This document shows, piece after piece, positions 44,963 through 52,456 of a stretch of DNA of 52,456 bases. The stretch lies in the NCBI GenBank assembly GCA_902634045.1, contig CACPJE010000004.1:1-52456 (forward strand). Direction: 5' to 3'. Source of the stretch: an uncultured Pelagibacteraceae bacterium. Its GTDB lineage: Bacteria > Pseudomonadota > Alphaproteobacteria > Pelagibacterales > AG-422-B15. The position numbers were made by a program, and so were the translations under genes. Below the pieces are notes generated by a model. The model made no database searches. It had not been told where the DNA came from and saw only the letters and a list, made by a program, of their open reading frames with translations. Each line of letters begins with the position of its first letter. Within the stretch, counting starts at the first letter, position 1.

Positions 44963-45544
44963 GTGTTTTTTGAATCATTGATCATTGTTTATTTTTCATA
45001 TTTGCTCGGATCAATTCCCTCAGGAGTAATTTTTGCTAAAATTTTTTCTTTGGGAGAGTTGAATAAAATTGGATCAGGAAATACGGGCGCTACTAATGTT
45101 TTAAGAACAGGAAATTATTGGGCTGCAGGATTAACACTTTTTATTGATTTTTTTAAAGCCTATATTGCAGTATCAATTTGTAATATTATAAATGCTGATT
45201 TAATCATCTTGTCTGCATCAGTTATATTAGTTGGTCACATATTTCCTGTATGGATTAACAATTTAAATGGAGGTAAAGGATTTGCTTCATTTCTAGGAAT
45301 CTTGTTTGCTTTTGAATTATCGTTAATGCTAATTGTATGTATTATCTGGTTGTTTGTATTTTTTAAAACTAAAATATCATCTGCATCTACATTAATTTCT
45401 GCTAATCTTTCTACCTTTTATTCTCTAATTTTTTTAGACTTTATAACTTCATTAACTCTGTTATTTCTTAACCTAATTATTATCTTCTCCCATCAAGAAA
45501 ACATAAAAAGATTGAAAAAAGGAAAAGAGACTAAAATTTTATAA
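44963..45544 (+). CDS. plsY: Acyl-phosphate:glycerol-3-phosphate acyltransferase PlsY
   Basis: Inner-membrane enzyme that makes lysophosphatidic acid from the acyl-phosphate supplied by PlsX (10997). Five or so transmembrane helices and the three conserved motifs are present: YLLGSIPSGVIFAK, IGSGNTGATNVLRTG (about 36-50), and LNGGKGFASFLG. It has 193 residues. The GTG start directly follows the pyrB stop with no gap, so translation is probably coupled. No dprA gene follows; topA is next. Confidence 0.95.
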   Translation: MFFESLIIVYFSYLLGSIPSGVIFAKIFSLGELNKIGSGNTGATNVLRTGNYWAAGLTLFIDFFKAYIAVSICNIINADLIILSASVILVGHIFPVWINNLNGGKGFASFLGILFAFELSLMLIVCIIWLFVFFKTKISSASTLISANLSTFYSLIFLDFITSLTLLFLNLIIIFSHQENIKRLKKGKETKIL

Positions 45545-45587
45545 TTCCCCATATTCTGCGATAATTTATTTTTTTTGAAGTCATAGT

Positions 45588-45616
45588 TTGACAAACCGAT
45601 CAAAAATATATTAAAG
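45588..45616 (+). promoter_or_regulatory. Candidate promoter of topA
   Basis: A perfect -35 hexamer TTGACA (45588-45593) lies in the 89-base gap before topA. A 17-base spacer leads to TTAAAG (45611-45616), a weak -10; a better TATATT (45606-45611) is too close at 12 bases. The -35 is convincing, the -10 is not. The next gene upstream, plsY, ends 89 bases before topA, the largest gap in this plus-strand run, so an independent topA promoter is reasonable. Confidence 0.35.
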
Positions 45617-45633
45617 ACGCCAAAAATAGATTT

Positions 45634-48216
45634 ATGAATTTAGTTATCGTAGAAAGCCCTGCTAAAGCAAAAACAATAAATAAGTACCTCGGTAATGACT
45701 TTAATGTTTTAGCAAGTTTTGGTCATGTAAGGGATCTTCCATCAAAGAATGGTTCTGTGAATCCTGATGATAATTTCTCGTTTGAGTGGGAAGTATCAAA
45801 TACATCTAAAAAACATATGAAAGATATTTATGAAGCTAGTGAAAAAGCTTCTAATCTATACTTGGCAACTGATCCTGATCGAGAAGGAGAAGCCATTGCG
45901 TGGCACATTGTTGAACTTTTAAACAAAAAAAAACTTTTAAAAAATAAAAATGTAAAAAGAGTTGTTTTTAGTGAAATTACAAAAAATGCCGTGAAGGAAG
46001 GAATAGCTAATCCTCGAGACATAGATAATGATCTTGTTGAAGCTTATTTAGCCAGAAGGGCTTTGGACTACTTATTTGGATTTAATCTTTCTCCAGTTTT
46101 ATGGAGAAAGCTACCAGGAGCAAAATCTGCAGGAAGAGTACAATCCGTGGCTTTAAGGTTGATATGTGAAAGAGAACTAGAGATCGAGTCATTTAAACCT
46201 GAAGAATATTGGAAGATTAAGGCAGATGTAGAAATAAAAGATGGAACTCATATAAATGCAAATTTAATTTCTTTTAATGATGAAAAAATTGAGAAATTTA
46301 CATTTAAAAATGAAGATAATACAAAAATAGTTGTAGAGGCAATTAAAAGCAAAAAATTTATAATTTCTGATATTGCAAAAAAACCTGCCACTAGAAATCC
46401 TGATGCCCCATTCTCTACTTCAACCTTACAACAAACTGCATCAAGTATATTCGGATTTGGTGCATCAAGAACAATGCAAATTGCACAAAAACTTTTTCAA
46501 GGAATTGAAATAGATGGTGAAACGGTAGGTTTAATTACATATATGCGAACAGACAGTACAGAAATTTCTAAAGAAGCTATAGAATCTTATAGAACTTATT
46601 TAAATAATAACTTTGATAGCAATTATTTACCTCAAGAGATTAGAACTTATAAAAGTAAAAAAGCAAAAAATGCTCAGGAAGCACATGAAGGCATTAGGCC
46701 AACAGATATTAATTTAAGACCTGACGATGTATCTAAATTTCTCGATACAGATAGCCTTAAACTTTATAAACTAATTTGGAAAAGAGCTTTGGCTAGTCAA
46801 ATGAGCTCAGCAATATTTGAGAGAACTGCTCTTGAGATTAGTTCTGAAGATAATTCAGTCAAGCTTAGGGCAAATGGATCAATTCCAAAATTTGATGGTT
46901 TCTTAAATATTTACAGTGAATTTAAAGAAAAAAATGAAGACTCAGAGAAAAAAAATGAAGATGAAGAATCTGAAGATGAGGGTTCATTACCCAGTGTCGA
47001 CTTAAATACAAAGATTAATAATGTTACTCCTGAAAATACTCAACACTTTACCCTACCTCCTCCAAGATATTCTGAAGCAAGTTTAGTAAAAAAACTTGAA
47101 GAACTTGGAATTGGTAGACCATCAACTTATGCAAGTATAATTTCAGTGCTAAAAATGAGAAGTTATGTTGAAGTTGAAAAAAATAGATTCATTCCTGAAG
47201 ATAGAGCGATATTAATTACTGCATTTCTTAAAGGATTCTTTGGTCAATATGTTGACTATGAATTTACTGCTGGAATGGAAGAATCGCTTGATGAAATTAC
47301 CTCTGGAAAGATCAAATGGACTGATTTCTTAGAAAAATTTTGGAATGGATTTTCAACTAATGTAGGGAGTGTTACTGATCTTAGAATCACAAATGTACTA
47401 GATAGTCTTAATGAGATTTTAAAAAATCATATATTTGAAAAATCTTCTGATAATGAAACATCAGTATCAAGAGCCTGTCCTTCAGAAGGATGCAAAGGTC
47501 AGCTAAGCTTAAAAGTAAGTCGCTTTGGAGCATTTGTAGGTTGTTCAGATTACCCTGAATGTAAGTTCACGAGACCTATATCGTATAAAAAGATTAAAGA
47601 AGCTTTTGAAGATGAAGTTTTAGGAATTGATGAAGTTTCAAATAAAGAAATTAAATTGTTAAATGGAAGATTTGGACCTTACGTACAATTAGGTGAACAA
47701 GAAGGAAAAGAAAAGCCTCAAAGATCATCTGTCCCTAAAGGAGTTTCGCCGAGTATAATTGATTTAGAAAAAGCTAAATATCTTTTAAGTTTACCAAGAG
47801 AGATTGGAACTCATCCTGAAAGTGGAGAAATCATTACGGTCAATTATGGAAGATATGGTGGGTATTTAAGTTGTGCAGATAAAAATGCTAGTCTTGAAGA
47901 TAATAGTGAAATATTTGAAATTGGACTAAATAGAGCTGTTGACCTTCTGGCAAATGCAAAACCCGGTCGACTTAGAAGTTCATCAGAAATAAAAACTCTT
48001 GGTGAACATCCAGACGATAAAAAACCTGTTAAAGTCATGAAGGGTAAATTTGGTCCATATATTAAGTACAAGACCATTAATGCAACTATACCTGAACAAA
48101 TTGATCCAGAAAATATAGAGATGGATGAAGCTCTTGATTTAATTGAGAAAAAACAAGAAAAAATGGGTAAGAAAAAAGTTAAGAAAAAGGCCACAAAAAA
48201 GAAAAAAAGTCTGTAA
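45634..48216 (+). CDS. topA: DNA topoisomerase I
   Basis: Type IA topoisomerase that relaxes negative supercoils. The TOPRIM domain opens MNLVIVESPAKAKTINKYLG and has ATDPDREGEAIAWH; the active Tyr303 is in GLITYMRTDST. An acidic low-complexity insert (KEKNEDSEKKNEDEESEDEG) sits near residue 435. One four-cysteine zinc ribbon (CPSEGC ... GCSDYPEC, about 615-645) is followed by Cys-poor C-terminal repeats with GRFGPYVQLG, GRYGGYLS and GKFGPYIKY, and a lysine-rich tail. It has 860 residues, usual for alphaproteobacteria. Confidence 0.97.
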   Translation: MNLVIVESPAKAKTINKYLGNDFNVLASFGHVRDLPSKNGSVNPDDNFSFEWEVSNTSKKHMKDIYEASEKASNLYLATDPDREGEAIAWHIVELLNKKKLLKNKNVKRVVFSEITKNAVKEGIANPRDIDNDLVEAYLARRALDYLFGFNLSPVLWRKLPGAKSAGRVQSVALRLICERELEIESFKPEEYWKIKADVEIKDGTHINANLISFNDEKIEKFTFKNEDNTKIVVEAIKSKKFIISDIAKKPATRNPDAPFSTSTLQQTASSIFGFGASRTMQIAQKLFQGIEIDGETVGLITYMRTDSTEISKEAIESYRTYLNNNFDSNYLPQEIRTYKSKKAKNAQEAHEGIRPTDINLRPDDVSKFLDTDSLKLYKLIWKRALASQMSSAIFERTALEISSEDNSVKLRANGSIPKFDGFLNIYSEFKEKNEDSEKKNEDEESEDEGSLPSVDLNTKINNVTPENTQHFTLPPPRYSEASLVKKLEELGIGRPSTYASIISVLKMRSYVEVEKNRFIPEDRAILITAFLKGFFGQYVDYEFTAGMEESLDEITSGKIKWTDFLEKFWNGFSTNVGSVTDLRITNVLDSLNEILKNHIFEKSSDNETSVSRACPSEGCKGQLSLKVSRFGAFVGCSDYPECKFTRPISYKKIKEAFEDEVLGIDEVSNKEIKLLNGRFGPYVQLGEQEGKEKPQRSSVPKGVSPSIIDLEKAKYLLSLPREIGTHPESGEIITVNYGRYGGYLSCADKNASLEDNSEIFEIGLNRAVDLLANAKPGRLRSSSEIKTLGEHPDDKKPVKVMKGKFGPYIKYKTINATIPEQIDPENIEMDEALDLIEKKQEKMGKKKVKKKATKKKKSL

Positions 48217-48270
48217 ATTTAAAAGCAGATTACTTAAGATCAATCCCACTTAAAATACGAAAGGAATAAT

Positions 48271-49761
48271 ATGGCGCTCGCTTATAACGATGTAGTAGAA
48301 AAAAGAAACGCAATTGATTTTAAAACTCAAGCTTTTATCAATGGAAATTATGTAGATTCTCAAACAGGTAAAACTTTTGAAAGTATAAGCCCTGTTGATG
48401 GAAAATTAATCACGAATGTTTCTGAGTGTGATATTGAAGATATTAATAAAGCAGTGAAGGCAGCAAGAGAAGTCTTTGAAAAAGGGTCCTGGTCAAGAAT
48501 GGCTCCAAGTAAAAGAAAAAAAATACTTTTTAATTTTGCTGATTTAATGAAAAAAAATATTCTTGAGCTCGGCATTCTTGAAACACTTAACATGGGCAAG
48601 CCTATTTCAAATGCAACAGGAGATATTGCAGCATGTATTAATTGCACAAGATGGTATGCTGAAGCTATAGACAAAATATATGATGATGTAGCTCCAACTA
48701 GTGACAATTTATTAGCTACAATTACTCGTGAACCATTGGGTGTCGTTGGTGCTGTAACTCCTTGGAACTATCCATTATTGATGGCTTGTTGGAAATTTGC
48801 CCCTGCTTTAGCTGCTGGAAATAGTTTTATTCTAAAACCTGCTGAACAATCTCCTTTGTCTGCATTACGCGTAGCTGAACTTGCCATTGAAGCTGGGATA
48901 CCTGAAGGAGTCTTTAATGTTGTGCCTGGTTTTGGGCCAACAGCTGGCAAAGCATTAGGTATGCATATGGATGTTGATAAACTTGGATTCACTGGATCAA
49001 CAGAGGTTGGTAGATATTTCCTTTCCTACGCGGGGCAATCAAACATGAAAAGAGTCTCTTTAGAATGTGGCGGAAAATCTCCAAATATAATATTTGCTGA
49101 TGCTCCTGATCTAGATCATGCAGCGAAGATGGCTGCTAATGGGATGTTTGGAAATAGTGGTCAAGTTTGTGATGCTCCTTCGAGACTTCTAGTTCAAAGA
49201 TCAATTAAAGATGAATTTCTTGAAAAAGTTGTTAATTATTCTGAACCATGGATGCCTGATGATCCTTTTAATCCTCAGACTTTAATGGGAACAATTGTAG
49301 ACAAAACTCAAACTGATAAAATACTAAGCTACATAGATACTGGAAAAAATGAAGGTGCAAATGTTATTACTGGTGGTGAACAGGTTAAACAGGATACTGG
49401 TGGCTATTACATCAGTCCAACTGTGTTTAAGGATGTAAGAAATGAAATGACCGTTGCAAAAGAAGAAATTTTTGGTCCAGTTCTATGTGCTATTGACTTT
49501 GAAAATGAAGATGAAGCTCTTCAAATTGCAAATGATACTGATTATGGACTCAATGCAATGATATGGTCGAACGATCTAAATAAAGTACATAAGCTTGTCA
49601 AGCGAATCAAAAGTGGAAAAGTACTTGTTAATAGTCTAAGTGATGGAGATATGTCTTTACCACACGGTGGATTTAAACAATCTGGATTTGGAAGAGACAA
49701 ATCACTTGAAGCTCTTGGCCAATATACACAGTCAAAGTTGACATTAATCGAAATAAAGTAA
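48271..49761 (+). CDS. Aldehyde dehydrogenase, PuuC-like
   Basis: NAD(P)-dependent aldehyde dehydrogenase of 496 residues. Glu of LECGGKSPN (about 271) and the catalytic Cys in NSGQVCDAPSRLL (about 305) are present, with EEIFGPVL later. Segments RWYAEAIDK and DGDMSLPHGGFKQSGFGRDKS closely resemble E. coli PuuC, which oxidises gamma-glutamyl-aminobutyraldehyde, although betaine- and other aldehyde dehydrogenases share much of this. A clear AAGGA Shine-Dalgarno sequence (48261-48265) precedes the ATG. Its stop overlaps the next start (TAATG). With the two PuuB-like oxidases in the window, amine-derived aldehydes are plausible substrates. Confidence 0.88.
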   Translation: MALAYNDVVEKRNAIDFKTQAFINGNYVDSQTGKTFESISPVDGKLITNVSECDIEDINKAVKAAREVFEKGSWSRMAPSKRKKILFNFADLMKKNILELGILETLNMGKPISNATGDIAACINCTRWYAEAIDKIYDDVAPTSDNLLATITREPLGVVGAVTPWNYPLLMACWKFAPALAAGNSFILKPAEQSPLSALRVAELAIEAGIPEGVFNVVPGFGPTAGKALGMHMDVDKLGFTGSTEVGRYFLSYAGQSNMKRVSLECGGKSPNIIFADAPDLDHAAKMAANGMFGNSGQVCDAPSRLLVQRSIKDEFLEKVVNYSEPWMPDDPFNPQTLMGTIVDKTQTDKILSYIDTGKNEGANVITGGEQVKQDTGGYYISPTVFKDVRNEMTVAKEEIFGPVLCAIDFENEDEALQIANDTDYGLNAMIWSNDLNKVHKLVKRIKSGKVLVNSLSDGDMSLPHGGFKQSGFGRDKSLEALGQYTQSKLTLIEIK

Positions 49762-50432
49762 TGATTTCAAAATCCCTTGACCGGGAAGCTGTGAGTCAGA
49801 TCGAGAGCTTAAATATCAATCACAGTCAACCTCTACTGATTTCAGATGCTGATGAGGTAATATTAAACTTTGTTAAAACATTTGAAATATATTTAAAAAA
49901 AATCGGTTTATATTACGACCTTACTTCTTATGCACTGTTCGGGAATATTAAGAAAATAAAAGATAATTCACCAATAGAAAACGATTTAATAATAAAGCAT
50001 CTATCTGATTTTTATAATTTACACACTGAAGAAATTAGTTTTGTTGACGGATCAATTGAATATTTAGATAAAATTCAAAATGAACTTGGATGTCAAATTA
50101 TAGTACTTTCAAACTTGCCCCATCATAATAGAGAAAAAAGAGAAGTATCGTTTAAGAATAAAGGTTTAAACTTCCCTATAATCTCCAACTCTGGATTAAA
50201 AGGTATGGCGATAAAAGAAATAGCAAAAAAACAAGAAAATAAAATTTTCTTTATTGATGATATTTCTGCTAATCTATTATCAACTTATAATGAAGTTGAT
50301 GGAGTTAAACTAATTCATTATATTTCTGATAAAAGGTTAGAAAAATTAGCCATTACGCCGAAGGAAGTTGATTTTAAAGCAAAAAATTGGAAAGAAATTT
50401 ATAATTATATAGAAAATGAAATTAGCAGATAA
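49761..50432 (+). CDS. HAD-superfamily hydrolase-like protein
   Basis: A 223-residue protein with the haloacid dehalogenase fold motifs in order: LLISDADEV with Asp29 and Asp31 (motif I), IIVLSNLP (motif II, Ser/Asn), a lysine in the GLKGMAIKEIAKK region, and IFFIDDISANL with paired Asp (motif IV). This suggests a phosphatase; the substrate is unknown. Motif I has Ala between the aspartates, which still fits DxD. It overlaps the dehydrogenase stop by one base and the RidA-like gene by 17, so the three are tightly coupled. Confidence 0.75.
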   Translation: MISKSLDREAVSQIESLNINHSQPLLISDADEVILNFVKTFEIYLKKIGLYYDLTSYALFGNIKKIKDNSPIENDLIIKHLSDFYNLHTEEISFVDGSIEYLDKIQNELGCQIIVLSNLPHHNREKREVSFKNKGLNFPIISNSGLKGMAIKEIAKKQENKIFFIDDISANLLSTYNEVDGVKLIHYISDKRLEKLAITPKEVDFKAKNWKEIYNYIENEISR

Positions 50433-50877
50433 ACTTAAAGAATTATCTATAACTATACCAGAATCCACTACAAAGTTTGGAAACTATCTTCCTTTCCTTA
50501 AAGATGGAAATAAAATCTATATTTCTGGCCAACTACCTATAAAAAATGAAGGAATTATTTCAGGTAAAGTAGAATCAGAAGTAACTTTAGGAGAGGCAAA
50601 AAAAGCTGCTAAGTTATGCATCATTAACACATTAATTATATTAAACTCAATAGATGAGAATATTGATTTAGAAAACCTCTCATGTATTCAGCTATCAGGA
50701 TTTATTAATGCTGATAGTAAATTTAATAATCATCCTGAAGTAATTAATGGTGCATCTGATTTTATATGTGAAGTTCTAGGTGAAAATGGTGCTCATACAA
50801 GAATTGCTGTAGGGTGCAACTCACTTCCTAAGAATGCCTGCGTTGAAATTTCATCAATCTTTTCCTTAAAAGTATAA
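50416..50877 (+). CDS. RidA/YjgF family protein
   Basis: A 153-residue member of the RidA (YjgF/YER057c/UK114) family, probably a trimeric enamine/imine deaminase or a relative of that group. The conserved segments are IYISGQLPI near the N-terminal third, LSGFINADSKFNNHPEVINGAS, and HTRIAVGCNSLPKNACVEI, where the Arg corresponds to the catalytic Arg of RidA. It begins inside the HAD gene (17-base overlap). If the neighbouring dehydrogenase and distant oxidases produce imines or enamines, this protein could hydrolyse them; that is inference. Confidence 0.85.
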   Translation: MKLADKLKELSITIPESTTKFGNYLPFLKDGNKIYISGQLPIKNEGIISGKVESEVTLGEAKKAAKLCIINTLIILNSIDENIDLENLSCIQLSGFINADSKFNNHPEVINGASDFICEVLGENGAHTRIAVGCNSLPKNACVEISSIFSLKV

Positions 50878-50878
50878 A

Positions 50879-51559
50879 ATGGATGCCTTTCTAAAAAGGC
50901 CAATTGCACATAGAGGCCTGCATAATAATAAAAATATTATTGAAAATACCCTAGAATCTTTTGATCTAGCAATTAGAAATAATTTTCTTATAGAGCTTGA
51001 TGTCGTTCTTTCAAAGGATAATGAAGTTATGGTATTTCATGATTTAGATCTTTATCGATTAACTGGTATAAAAAAGTTAATCAAAGATTGTAATGCAAGC
51101 GAGCTCAGAAATATTAAATTGTTAAAAACAAATTCAGTAATTTCATCAATTGATGAAGTTCTTTATAAAGTTGATGGTAAAGTTCCAATCGTAATAGAAA
51201 TTAAGAAGTCTTTTCATCCTGATATAGATGAGCGTTTATTTGAATTAATTAGATCATATCACGGAGAAATAGCAATTCAGTCTTTTGATAAGGATTCTAT
51301 AAGATGGTTTAAAAAAAATGCACCATTTTATAAATTAGGACTAATATCAAGTGATACAAAATTGACAGTCGAAGAAGTGACAGAAATAGGTGTCGATTTT
51401 ATTGCCTTTGATATAAATAATTTAGAATTAGAAGCATTAAAAACACTGAAAAAGCTTGGATTTCATATACTTGCATGGACTGTTGATACTTATGATAAGT
51501 ATAAAAAATCTAAAATTCTAGCTGACAATTGTATATTTGAAAAAATTGAAATTGAATAA
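50879..51559 (+). CDS. Glycerophosphodiester phosphodiesterase family protein (second copy)
   Basis: TIM-barrel phosphodiesterase of 226 residues. The catalytic motif is IAHRGLHNNKNIIENTLESF (HRG at 11-13), with ELDVVLSKDNEVMVFHDLDLYRLTG binding metal and the second catalytic His. It has no signal peptide. It is shorter and clearly different from the copy at 21075, so the pair probably are not recent duplicates. It starts one base after the RidA-like stop and is followed by panC in the same run. Confidence 0.87.
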   Translation: MDAFLKRPIAHRGLHNNKNIIENTLESFDLAIRNNFLIELDVVLSKDNEVMVFHDLDLYRLTGIKKLIKDCNASELRNIKLLKTNSVISSIDEVLYKVDGKVPIVIEIKKSFHPDIDERLFELIRSYHGEIAIQSFDKDSIRWFKKNAPFYKLGLISSDTKLTVEEVTEIGVDFIAFDINNLELEALKTLKKLGFHILAWTVDTYDKYKKSKILADNCIFEKIEIE

Positions 51560-51564
51560 GTCTA

Positions 51565-52404
51565 ATGATAATCAGTAGAAGCATCAAATCTCTTCAAAAA
51601 CAAATTAAAAGTCTAAAACTAAGAAATAATAAAATCTCTTTAGTTCCAACTATGGGATCATTGCATGAAGGACATTTATCTCTTATAAAAAAAGCTAAAG
51701 GAAAAAAAAGAATTGTTATTGTAAGTATTTTTATAAACCCTACTCAATTTGGAGCCAACGAAGATTTTGCTAAATATCCTAAAAATACAAGTAGAGACAT
51801 CAACTTACTTAAAAAAATATCTACTGATATAGTTTTTCTTCCTCATAATAAAGACATCCTTAAATATAAAACTTCAAAATTGAAGCAACCTAAGTTGCCA
51901 GTAGAAAAGATACTTTGTGGGAAATCTAGACCCAGATATTTTCCTGGAGTTGGAAAAATAATTATAAAACTTTTTGATATCATTAAACCTGACTATGCAT
52001 ACTTTGGAGAAAAAGATTATCAACAATTATATTTTATAAAACAACTAGTAAAATCTTTGAAATTTCATACAAAAATCATTCCTGGAAAAACTATTAGAGA
52101 TAGTTCTGGCATTGCTCTTTCATCAAGAAATTTATATTTAAACGATGCACAAAAGTTAATAGCAAAAAATATTATAGTCATATTAAGAAAAACGAAGCGT
52201 GAGTTATTACGAAATTGGAATCCATTAAAAATTCTCAATCAAAATAAAAAAATTCTAATTGACATAGGAGTTAGTAAAATAGATTATTTTGAACTTAGAT
52301 CTGAAAATTTTAATAAAAATATTCCAAAAGATAGAAAATGTAGACTTTTTATTGCTGTATTTATTGGGTCAACAAGACTAATTGATAATATAAAAATTAA
52401 TTAA
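51565..52404 (+). CDS. panC: Pantothenate synthetase
   Basis: ATP-dependent ligation of pantoate and beta-alanine, the last step to pantothenate and then CoA. The N-terminal VPTMGSLHEGHLSLIKKAK contains the HxGH motif; FINPTQFGANEDFAKYP, YFGEKDYQQL and GIALSSRNLYL are typical. It has 279 residues. It starts 5 bases after the phosphodiesterase stop. panB is not in the window. Its last bases overlap a possible minus-strand gene at the edge. Confidence 0.95.
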   Translation: MIISRSIKSLQKQIKSLKLRNNKISLVPTMGSLHEGHLSLIKKAKGKKRIVIVSIFINPTQFGANEDFAKYPKNTSRDINLLKKISTDIVFLPHNKDILKYKTSKLKQPKLPVEKILCGKSRPRYFPGVGKIIIKLFDIIKPDYAYFGEKDYQQLYFIKQLVKSLKFHTKIIPGKTIRDSSGIALSSRNLYLNDAQKLIAKNIIVILRKTKRELLRNWNPLKILNQNKKILIDIGVSKIDYFELRSENFNKNIPKDRKCRLFIAVFIGSTRLIDNIKIN

Positions 52405-52456
52405 AAAGAAAAATTGAAGCTAGTCCTAAAAAAGATAAAAAGCCAAATACATCGGT
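52397..52456 (-). CDS. Possible C-terminal end of a membrane protein (cut by window edge)
   Basis: On the minus strand an open frame enters from the right edge and encodes TDVFGFLSFLGLASIFLFN before a TAA at 52399-52397. The 19 residues look like the end of a transmembrane helix. It would overlap the panC stop by 8 bases, like the hemB overlap elsewhere. The other two minus frames also read hydrophobic peptides, so the evidence is slight and no family can be named. Confidence 0.3.
   Translation of the reverse strand, partial: TDVFGFLSFLGLASIFLFN

Noticed and set aside
47844-48707. Minus-strand frames of about 115 residues opposite topA and the aldehyde dehydrogenase
   Set aside because: Both are antisense to conserved coding sequence and show no domain or initiation site.
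1-52456. CRISPR arrays, insertion sequences, phage genes, toxin-antitoxin pairs, integration of foreign DNA at the two tRNA genes
   Set aside because: No direct repeats with regular spacers, no transposase or integrase frames, no partial tRNA repeats, and composition is even throughout by eye.

Overview
The window is a dense, AT-rich (about 30% G+C by eye), fully chromosomal stretch of an alphaproteobacterium with a streamlined genome. Gene order supports this placement: hom-glpX-recJ, rplM-rpsI-argC beside metY, bamE / CBP3-like chaperone / plsX / ihfA / merR, nrdR-ribD-ribE-ribBX-ribH-nusB, dapA-smpB-folK-rel-pyrE-pdxJ-acpS-lepB-rnc-era-recO-parC and gatCAB-ruvX-pyrB-plsY-topA are all arrangements familiar from alphaproteobacterial chromosomes. 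The AT-rich, nearly spacer-free style and a SAM-II/SAM-V type riboswitch before metY point to a free-living marine lineage (Pelagibacterales-like, HIMB59-like or similar); the exact order cannot be decided from the sequence alone. No insertion sequences, phage genes, integrases, CRISPR arrays or obvious foreign islands are visible.

Layout. 1-6818: glutathione peroxidase, tRNA-Glu, then a minus-strand block with recJ, glpX, hom, a small unknown protein, argC, rpsI and rplM. 6819-7103 is the only sizeable intergenic region and holds a promoter, a SAM riboswitch and an intrinsic terminator before metY. 8428-10170: a bidirectional terminator, heme A synthase, a DUF2842 protein, chorismate mutase and L33. 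10183-15077: merR, ihfA, plsX, a cytochrome bc1 assembly chaperone, bamE, and the membrane pyrophosphatase hppA. 15165-21012: nusB, the riboflavin genes, nrdR, glyA, rpiB. 21075-25762: a glycerophosphodiesterase, a DUF1295 membrane protein, hemB, a 3-hydroxyisobutyrate dehydrogenase-like reductase and a DAO-family oxidoreductase. 25777-36677: one long minus-strand run from dapA to parC. 36755-40263: a lytic transglycosylase, a second DAO-family oxidoreductase and tRNA-Ser. 40292-48216: gatCAB, ruvX, pyrB, plsY, topA. 48271-52404: an aldehyde dehydrogenase of PuuC type, a HAD hydrolase, a RidA-like protein, a second glycerophosphodiesterase and panC. The right edge cuts a probable minus-strand membrane protein.

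The genes are mostly housekeeping: translation, riboflavin, pyrimidine, amino-acid and vitamin synthesis, phospholipid synthesis, DNA topology and repair. The two DAO-family oxidases, the PuuC-like dehydrogenase and the RidA-like protein could together serve amine or polyamine catabolism, but this is inference. The main regulatory feature is the metY riboswitch. The most informative oddities are losses from otherwise conserved gene strings (fabH and DUF177 around plsX, rpoZ before rel, pyrC and dprA around plsY), a riboflavin protein whose GTP cyclohydrolase II half has lost its zinc cysteines, and junctions between genes with almost no room for promoters or terminators. I found no clear candidate for a wholly undescribed multi-gene system. 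No stretch over 300 bases lacks a gene; the longest, 6819-7103, is described in the feature list.
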